NCBI GenBank assembly: GCA_033675545.1 | Contig: JAWDGP010003545.1 | Coordinates: 1,265,001-1,329,000, forward strand | Reading direction: 5' to 3' | DNA: 64,000 bases | From: Elysia crispata | Lineage: Eukaryota > Mollusca > Gastropoda > Plakobranchidae | Part shown: piece by piece, positions 56,253 through 64,000 of the stretch | How positions within the stretch are numbered: position 1 is the stretch's first letter | Layout of the letters: every line of letters starts with the position of its first letter | The notes under the pieces: model-generated | Database searches by the model: none | What the model was told of the DNA's origin: nothing | Seen by the model: only the letters and a program-made list of their open reading frames with translations | Program-made: the position numbers and the translations under genes

Positions 56253-56394
56253 GCCGACACAGTTCCTGTTTCTACATCGTCGGCATTGAATATCGACGCA
56301 GTGCTACTGATCAGTACATGTACTCTAATTTCTAATTCGCATTAGGCCTACAACTTGTGATGGTTTTCAACATGTAGCTTTATCCAACTTTAAA

Positions 56395-56748
56395 ATGTCG
56401 AAAAGAAAGCACTCTGCTTACACATTGGAATTTAATTTTAAACTGAAAATCTTATCCGAAGTGGATGAAAAGAACCTATCGAAGACAGAGATCTGTAAAA
56501 AACATAGCTTCCCAAACTCAACGCTGTCTACAATTTTGAAAGACAGGGAGAAGTTACAGAAGGCTGGTGAAGATCCGAAATTTTGCCCGACTACCAAGAA
56601 AGTGAAACTTTGCAGTCATGAAGAGCTGGAAGATGCAGTGTTTCTCTGGTTTCGACAAGCCAGGGCAATGAATGTTCCATTGTCAATGTCAGGCCCAGTT
56701 ATTATTGGCAAGGCAACAGAAATAGCGGTTACTTCCCCTGAAAAATGA
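56395..56748 (+). pseudogene. Tigger/jerky-type transposase N-terminus (DNA-binding part only)
   Basis: This is a 117-residue frame. Residues 1-55 look like a CENP-B/psq helix-turn-helix (KRKHSAYTLEFNFKLKIL, then KTEICKKHSFPNSTLSTIL). Residues about 70-117 look like the start of the second, Tc5-type DNA-binding domain (LEDAVFLWFRQARAMNVPLS). A Tigger transposase is usually over 400 residues with a C-terminal DDE domain. Here the frame stops and runs into AAATTTCGGATTAAAGTG and TTCTACTG near 56810-56838, which looks like the element's right end. This implies an internal deletion of the DDE region. The left end was not found. It could be a domesticated DNA-binding protein, but a dead transposon is simpler. 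Confidence 0.75.
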
Positions 56749-56835
56749 CCGAAAACAAAACTAGCTTTAAACCAAAATGCTTTTCAACCGAAATGAATTC
56801 AAAGGGCCCCAAAATTTCGGATTAAAGTGATTCTA

Positions 56836-56838
<3 letters not shown>

Positions 56839-56866
<28 letters not shown>
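56839..56866. repeat. (TA)n tract
   Basis: TATATA run directly after the presumed right end of the Tigger fragment, consistent with a TA target. Confidence 0.85.
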
Positions 56867-57180
56867 AATGTGTTACCATTGATTTTTATTGGTAATTCAT
56901 TGTTGGAATCTGATTTATATTTACTTGAGGCATTAATGAGTTCTACGCAGCAGATAAAAAATTTTAAAGACAAAGATCTAGATCTATACGGTGATCCAAT
57001 ATTTAAAATCTTGTCTTTGAATATTACCTCCCCAACAGATTAGGGCAAAGCTTAAAACACTGCAGATCATTGAAAAATAAAATATTTGAAGTAGATTTGG
57101 ATTAATGTTAAAAGACCTGAGTTTCCTTAAACGATACATTCTTGTTTTAATTTTAGTGACAATAACATCTGTATTATTTT

Positions 57181-58920
57181 ACCGTGAGTTTATTTAGAAA
57201 AACGCCAAGGTATTTGTACGTTTCCACTCCCTCTACTTCGTTTTCTTTAATTATAACAGCTTCAGGGTTATTCTCTTGTCTACGAAAAAAACTGTTCCTT
57301 GTGGGGCACCAGTGTTTGTTTTGAGTGTGTTAGATGTTAATGTGGGGCTTAATCTAACAAACTTTGGCCTAGAAGTAAGATAATCCAGTACCCAAAGAAT
57401 AGGAGATTGCTATACATTCTTTTCATCAGCTTCTCACACAATAAATGGGGTTGAGTGGTGTTAACAACGCTGAAGTCATAGAATATAAGACAAATACTTG
57501 CCTTAAGTTTGTCTAAGTGCGCATACATATTATTTAAAATATGTATAATTGTGTCATCCAAGCCTCTTTTTTGCTTAAAAAACAATTGTGTTAAAATGAG
57601 GCATAACACAGTTTTCAAAGACTTTCATGACACAAGATATTAGCGCTACAGGATGTAAATCATTCATGTTGTTTACAGGGTGTTTTTTGAGCTCTGGAAC
57701 AATACACGATGTTTTCCATAATTCTGGTACTGTACATTGCTTAAAAGACATTAAAAAGTTGTCAAAGGATGCTGGACAATTGCTCGGCACAACGTTTTAA
57801 GAAACTTGGTCTTACACCATCTGACCCTGAGGCTTTATTTGGTTTCATTCTTTTTAATACATTGTATATCTCATCGTCTTTCAAAACATTCCTCTTTCAT
57901 TTATGCTCCTAAGTCTTTCTTCCAGTGTATTTTTTATCTCCTCTCTTTCGTTCTCAAAACCATGACAATCAAACTTTGCTTAAAACTTGTTTAAATCATT
58001 ACCATACTCAACATTTCCTTTCAGCATTTTACAATCATTCTTTCTTTAGGGCTTACTCAACACATTCATTCCTTCACAAACTCGTTTCATACTGTTACTT
58101 TCAAAATTCTTTTCTATCGTTTTAAAGTTTTTTATAATTATATACTCTTCTTTACCTTTTCTTATAATAGCTCTTAATTCTTCTTGGACTTTTCTTCTTT
58201 CTTCTGAATTTTTATTTTTAAAAGCAATCTTCTTTATGTTCAATATTGTTTTCATTTATTTTGTAACCCATGGTTTGTTGTAAGAAAATATTTTGATTGT
58301 TTTTTTTGGGTACTATTGTCTCTACACAAAAATTAATGTTTCTGCACACGGTGTCTGCATGTTCACAGTCTGCTCTATCCCGAGAGGCTTGGAGGTTGTC
58401 CCATTGTCTGTGATGTCCATGATTGTAAAATTTTCATCTCTGAGTTAGTTCTCTGAACTAATGGCCTGTATTTAGGTTGGAGTAGGATAAGGCAATGGTC
58501 GGATCTACCTAGTGGGTTCACTGGATAGCTGGTATAGGCTTCTCTTACATTCGCATGAAGTAGATCTAATGTACCTCTTCTCTGGTGGCATGCATTACAT
58601 ACTGTTGGAAGCTTGGCAAAGCCTTGGTTGTATTACGCCTATTAAAGTTGCCAGTTATCATTATAAGGGCATCAGGTACTTGGGTCTCTAGGTCTTGTAT
58701 ATGGTCTGTTAACAGTTCAAGGGATTGTTTACTTTTTGTACTATTTGTATATACACGATAGTTACTAACACATGAAAAAGTTCTTGAGGGAAATAATAAG
58801 GTTGTGCTGACACAGTTAATTGTAATTTTACTTTATTTCTAGTGCATTTGATACTTCTGTCACATCTGTGTAGATTGAAACCCTCTTTATCAAAATTCAT
58901 TATTTAAAGAGGTGTAGATT
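57181..58920 (-). mobile_element. Decayed APE-type LINE (CR1/L2/Jockey group)
   Basis: Read on the minus strand: an endonuclease portion (SAQPYYFPQELFHVLVTIV near 58800, GNFNRRNTTKALPSFQQYV near 58620), the linker word INFCVETIVP near 58320 and FSYNKPWVTK near 58275, then RT parts ELWKTSCIVPELKKHPVNN near 57690, FVRLSPTLTSNTLKTNTGAP near 57330 and EGVETYKYLGVFLNK near 57200. This order is typical for APE-endonuclease LINEs. At 1.7 kb it is about half the usual length. The segment between the GAPQG-like word and the YKYLG word, where the YADD active-site motif should sit, is deleted. Several frames are needed to cover it, so it is dead. Confidence 0.8.
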
Positions 58921-58950
58921 GAAACCCTCTTTATCAATTATTATTTAAAG
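58868..58950. repeat. 44-bp tandem duplication at the LINE endonuclease end
   Basis: GTGTAGATTGAAACCCTCTT occurs at 58868 and again at 58912, each copy followed by TATTTAAAGAGG. Confidence 0.9.
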
Positions 58951-60315
58951 AGGGTGACAGCCAAGTTTGAGAGAAACACATAAGGCTACATGTACGAGAA
59001 GACTGATCGTATCTAACGTACACACACAGGTTGTCCATGTTGTTGTTAAGCGATCTTAGTTCCCACTTATAACAGATGATAAAACAGGTTTTGAACTTCT
59101 CTTTTTATTTCTTACTTTGACAACTTCTTTTCTTCCTCTCTTCCTGATCCTCATACCTTTAGGTATAAAAATTTCGGTCCATATAAATCCGCCATTCTAC
59201 TGTATAATGGTTGGCACAGTTTGTGTGAAACATGAAGTCGGGAAACAAGTACATAATGCTAACATTGAAAACCAAAATAAACTACTTCTCTTGTATACTT
59301 TTATCTTTAAGAATAACTATATCACAGTATTTAGAAAATATTGGGAATAATAAAAATATAAGTATATCAGTCCATAAGCATATCATGGTCGCCGCTCAGC
59401 ACAGCACCCGACAGTTAAATTTAAAAAAGCTTTAATTGTTCCCCCCCTCTTTTGAATGAACAAAAATGAATGAAAAGATTGAAACTCATTTAGAATAAGC
59501 AAACCTTTGAGTCTAGTTCGGTCTTCCATTTAAGCTAAATGCAAGTCAGTGAGTAGTCCTTTTCTTCAAAGAAACTATTGTATGAAACTATACTGGTACA
59601 ACTAAATATGGGCAATTTCATTGTAACTAAGCACAGAGAGTAAGGAGGGATGATACAGTGGGACAGTGAAGAAGAAAAAAAAAGAAATCAAACCAAACTA
59701 ACAAGGTCTGCCCTTGAGGCTTGTCAAGTGCTTACTTATTCATTGTCTCAAACAACTTAGGAGACATCAAGTAAAAAAACTCATTGGACAAACCACAAGG
59801 CAGATTATTCTAGCCTATCATGGATACATAGTGACAGCATATATATATGTATATATAAATCACAAACAAGAAAGGCTGAGGCCTGATACCTACACACACA
59901 CGCCACGCTCTCAACTCTACCTATGATTATATCTCAGTAAGCTCCTTCTTTTCTTTCTCGGCTTTACAGTAACAAGAGGCTGTAGTTGACCTGTTACAAG
60001 ATTGGTGTGGTCTAATGCTATTACAAAAATTGTCCAATCACGTAATATTTTATCGAAGACCACCAGTAGCTGCAATCCATATGATTCTATGAAGACTGGG
60101 GGCAGTGGTCTGCCTTGTCTATGTCTCTGTTTGAGTGTTTTTTTTTTTTGAGTCAGGGGGCAAGTTACAGGGAAAGGAGCGGTCATGTGGCTGTGTGGTT
60201 CTTTTATTTGCCAACTTCTTTTTTTTTACATTGGATTTACCAGATAATGGCAGTGTCTGGCTTAACATGCATGTCCAGTTTTTTTGTTTAGTTTGTTTTT
60301 GAAACTTCAGCATAG
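58951..60315. other. Upstream of PARP4-like gene, no gene recognised
   Basis: AT-rich sequence with no supportable frame. It may hold the promoter and non-coding first exon of the PARP4-like gene, because the first coding exon is preceded by an acceptor-like TTTCTTCAG. The minus-strand frame at 59917-60186 has no domain I can name. Confidence 0.45.
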
Positions 60316-60510
60316 GGGTTACCAGATAGCTCAGTTAATAAAGCATTAGACTAACAATGTGACATAGGGTTAGATATCATTTGACATAAACCTAATGGTC
60401 TCTGGTTGTGAAGAGGTTGCAATGACAGCACTTCGTTGTTGCCTCTAGGATAAGAGTGCAGCATAAAAATGCTGATTACCTGGAAGAGGAGTTGATCAGA
60501 ATCAAAAAAC
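60316..60510 (+). repeat. tRNA-derived SINE
   Basis: CCAGATAGCTCAGTTAATAA gives a good A box and GGGTTAGATATC a degenerate B box about 40 bases later, in normal tRNA spacing. A non-tRNA body follows (TCTCTGGTTGTGAAGAGG, then CAGCACTTCGTTGTTGCC). The B-box changes argue against an active tRNA gene. Confidence 0.65.
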
Positions 60511-60641
60511 ATACTGGCACGCACTTATATATATATATACATATGTACTTTGTATAGACTTGGTATCAAGATTTGTGAATTAAAATTAAGTTATACTGAT
60601 GAATCTTTTAAAATTTCTTCAGAGAATTGAAAGTCAACAAA

Positions 60642-63600
60642 ATGCAGCTTTTTAGAGGTCTGCAGATTGCTGTGGACCTTGGATTGAGTCTAAATTTCAA
60701 AAAGAAATCTGAGCTTCGGAAAGCAATCACTGACAATGGAGGAACTATAAGCTATATTGTCACCAAAAAGGTAAATCAAAATTCCAAGAAACTAAGTTTA
60801 GCAGCAATTGCACCAACATCATAATTTTATCATAAACAAAATTTTAGGCAATTTTTTTTGTTTGCACATTTTTTCAGGTATATTGCCACCAGCATGGTAT
60901 TTAATGATTCTTTATTCATATCTTGAATTGTGACAGAAGGATCTTGAAACATATTTTACTCTGCTATGATAAACTTAAGCGCAATTCTTACTAACAGTTT
61001 TTACCATATTTTCAGTGCCATATTGTTATTACAAGTGACCCAGAGAAGTGTGACATTTCATCAAAATGTCGTATGGCTCTTAAATATGGTCTCCCAGTAC
61101 TCAAACTTGATTACATATGGGATTGCCTGGCAGTTTGCAAGTTGCAGCCTTATGATGCCTATGTTGTTGGTGGGAAAGCTACATCCCTTGACTTCAAGAG
61201 TGGTAAAATTTCAGGTATCATATTGATTTTGTGACTATGGCTGATTGTTTGATGAATTAAAAAAAAATCTTTAACCTGCAGAAAGAGGAAAAATTTCAAG
61301 AGACAAAATTTTCGTGACTTATGACTTAAATTGGGAGTATTTGTAACATGATGGGACTAAGTATCCCGTTAAAAGAAAATAGAAATGATACAAATTAAAA
61401 TCTTCTCCTCAGCAAAAATTACAAGCATGAAAATGAAATATTTAAACAAAGACTGTAGAGGCATTGAGCATTAGTAAATTATCTTGTTTAAGTAACCCAA
61501 CACAATCAGCCTACTAACTCTACCTGGCTAATTCTTACCATATGGGATTTAACCTGTTTGAAAATGACTGAGAGGCTGTAATTTATTCATTTTTATTCTA
61601 AATCAAAGACCTTTCAATACAGGTGTTCACTGAAATAAGACCATGAATGGTACATTAAATTAAAAGGACTGGAATGACACAACTGTTGAAGCAATGTCAT
61701 CATATAAATACATGACTCATTTTTAATGCTAATATAGGCTGAACAAAATTATTATTTGCTTTACTTCTTTGCAGCTGGCAAGGTGGGCAGCCACATAAAG
61801 GAAAAGAAAAGAGGCCGCAGTGCTTATTTTAACCCGCATAATTTGCGGGTGTGGAAAGAAAATGATCCTGCACAGCCTGAGTATGATGAGAAACTACACG
61901 AGGTTGTTAAATATTCATTATGGACAGTAAGTACTTTGTTGCTCAAAATTAGGGTAACTGTTTAAGCTTTTTTGCTTTATTGTTTCTAATTTTCTATTGC
62001 TGGAAAATCTGTGACTTTTATTATATAAAAAAAAAATTGCTTCAATTAAATAGGAATTATTGTTTTGGCATAAAGCTTAGCTTCAACTTTTATTCTGCAT
62101 TTGAAAACTAGAAGATCAATGTTTTTAATTTCTAAGTAGAGTTCAAAGTTGTAGTCAGATCAATGACAAGATGGTTGAAAAAAACAAATTTATCAGAGAG
62201 ATGTATGGGTGGGTAAAATTTATTGAGACTGAAGTCTTTAAGGTGAATTACCTCTGCTTCATCAAATTTTTCATTATCTATAAATAAAAAAGCAAAAAGC
62301 AAATTTGAGAATGCAGATAATTGTCAAATGCAATGTTAAACTTTATGGAAAATCAGCATTCGAAAATATTATTTTCAGATGCATATGCTTACACTAAAAT
62401 ATAAAAAAAACATTCGATGAGGTATTGTTATGATTAACTCTTGTAAGTGTTCATAATTTTGAAAAAAATTTTTTCCTCAAGTGGTTTAATCCAGCTGCTG
62501 ATTGTGAATTCAGCTATATAGTTGAGCTTCATGCAAAATCACAAGTGCATTCTGAAGTTGAAGACTCCAATAAACTTGAAAATGCCCCTACTGGAACAGA
62601 GTGTTTTCCATACAGAGTCTTTTTTCAATCTGGCAGCACCAGTTCCATCAAGGTTTGTCTCTAATTTTTTTTTTTGTGTAATGAAAAAGAAGAAAATGTC
62701 TTCATGTTGACTTTTATAAGTATATAATAAAAATCAAACATGAAAAGACTGTTGTCCAATTTTGAAAAAATCTTTGCCTCGCATGATGTAAGTTACTGCA
62801 ATCACATCTATTTGATCATCCAAATTTTCTGATGTATCCCAAAAAAGTATTATGATAACAAAATTTGATGACTTTGTGAAAAATCTATTTGTAAGTGCTA
62901 ATCTTGATGAATGTATTTACTAAAGAAAAAAGTTGCATAGATTCGCACTAGAAATGCTTTCTGCAGCCCTGTTTTTTTCACATATCATTTTTATTTTTTT
63001 TCCTGGGAAAACAAAATTCTAGTTTAACATTTCTCACTCATGGACGTTGTATTTTTAATTTGACCAGGCAAGACGCCAATGCCAGTGTGAGTCCAGATAC
63101 ACATCCACTGCAGAACAGGCTCTGGATGTCTATGCCATGTTAGTTGATGGGGTGGCGAAGAAACCAGGGGCCCAAATTTGCAGATCACCAGTTAGAGGGC
63201 TAGGCTCCACTTTGTTACAAAGGGTAAGTAGGCTTAGTTCCTTAATTATTTAATTGGTCTTTATTTTTTAAACAAAATTTCTTTTTATTAGTACTGTTTG
63301 TGGAACTTCTGATGTTTATTTGATATTTGTCCTATGAGAATAACAATTCACTATATTTAAAAAAAAAAAGATATATTTTAAAGAATTTTTTTAAATTGAA
63401 GCATTTTTTAAAATTTACTATTATAGTACTGCTTGTGACAATACTCAATGTTTTCGAGGTATTTTCAGTTTTAAAGTTCTACATTCGTGTCCTTTTACAC
63501 TAATGGATGTTTGATACTTTTTCATTCACCTGAAGCCAAAGTAAATAAGATGCTTTACCTTTCTAAATTAAATGTTTCTGGAGAAAATTAATAAAGTTCA

Positions 63601-63908
63601 TGTAGTTTTCAATATTCAAAACTATATATTTATACACAATCATTTTTCTAATCTAATAAAAACTTACACACAATCTGAAATTGAGCACCTTTTGTATTGA
63701 TTCTCTGTTGCCTTTTTCTTAAATTCTTTTTCTGTCCATGCAATCTTCAATCATACTTCTGTGGCATCCACAGAAAATGGCAGAAGCTGTTCAAGTGCAT
63801 GAAGGTTGCAGTGATAAGGTACAGGACTTGGTGGAGCATGTATGGAAGGAAGCAATGACTGAGGTGACCTCACTTCTGGGCAGAGTCACTTCCATCAAAC
63901 TGGACCAG
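60642..63908 (+). CDS. PARP4: PARP4 (vault PARP)-like protein, N-terminal six coding exons, 3' end outside window
   Basis: PARP4 is the ADP-ribosyltransferase of vault particles. Coding exons: 60642-60770, 61016-61202, 61775-61926, 62482-62652, 63068-63223, 63774-63908. All are GT-AG, in frame, about 310 residues. Residues 1-95 form a BRCT domain: DNGG at 31-34, then CHIVITSD, then the conserved Trp in LDYIWDCL (W78), matching the N-terminal BRCT of human PARP4 in position. Residues 157-265 correspond to the region between BRCT and PARP regulatory domain. Residues 266-310 (KVQDLVEHVWKEAM, then RVTSIKLD) match human EVSDLVEMIWAEAL and NRISLND, the start of the PARP regulatory domain. Catalytic, VIT, VWA and MVP-binding parts would follow outside. 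The ATG at 60642 aligns with the human start; an acceptor at about 60622 implies a 5' UTR exon. All internal introns except the second are phase 0. Confidence 0.88.
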
Positions 63909-64000
63909 GTTGTGACATTATCTTTATCTGTGTAATACTTTGTTTGAGAATTGTAGTCCAGTATATCCTCAACTGTGAACAAAGGATGAAGCGAAGTACA

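Noticed and set aside
60316-60390. Functional tRNA gene
   Set aside because: The A box is good but the B box is degenerate and a SINE-like body follows; no convincing cloverleaf.

Overview
This is a eukaryotic window: AT-rich intergenic and intron sequence, phase-consistent spliced genes, long (GA)n, (ATT)n and (TTC)n microsatellites, LINE, SINE and pogo/Tigger-like elements. The mix of genes and repeats, including tRNA-derived SINEs and clusters of the hexamer TCTAGA/AGATCT, suggests a lophotrochozoan, most likely a gastropod mollusc. That is an inference from style, since no species-diagnostic locus is present.

Three host genes can be supported. (1) The minus strand from 11631 down past 3647 carries the N-terminal part of an ankyrin-repeat protein, possibly a TRPA-type channel; its 3' part lies beyond the left edge. 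(2) The minus strand from 45068 to 26537 carries a complete ten-exon class I histone deacetylase, closest to HDAC8. It has an unusual 358-residue N-terminal extension. (3) The plus strand from 60642 to the right edge carries the first six coding exons (about 310 residues) of a PARP4 (vault PARP)-like protein, starting with a BRCT domain. Genes 2 and 3 are divergent and about 15.6 kb apart.

The rest is repeat-rich. Intron 2 of the HDAC8 gene holds an RT-bearing retroelement fragment with inverted terminal repeats. Next to it is a 62-bp tandem array made of copies of the gene's own exon-3 splice acceptor, with the AG missing in every extra copy. A rearranged second locus of the same RT element lies at 49.5-52.0 kb. 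Pogo/Tigger-like pieces lie at 22.5, 28.2, 38.2 and 56.4 kb. A decayed APE-type LINE of the CR1/L2/Jockey group lies at 57.2-58.9 kb. A possible gag-like LTR-element fossil lies at about 55.4 kb. From 11.6 to 26.5 kb there is no supportable gene.

The window does not show one new multi-gene system. The most unusual signals are the multiplied, AG-free splice-acceptor array and the extended HDAC8-like protein, which differs at two functionally known positions. All gene models were read by eye from splice sites, reading frame and remembered family sequences; no alignment program was run.
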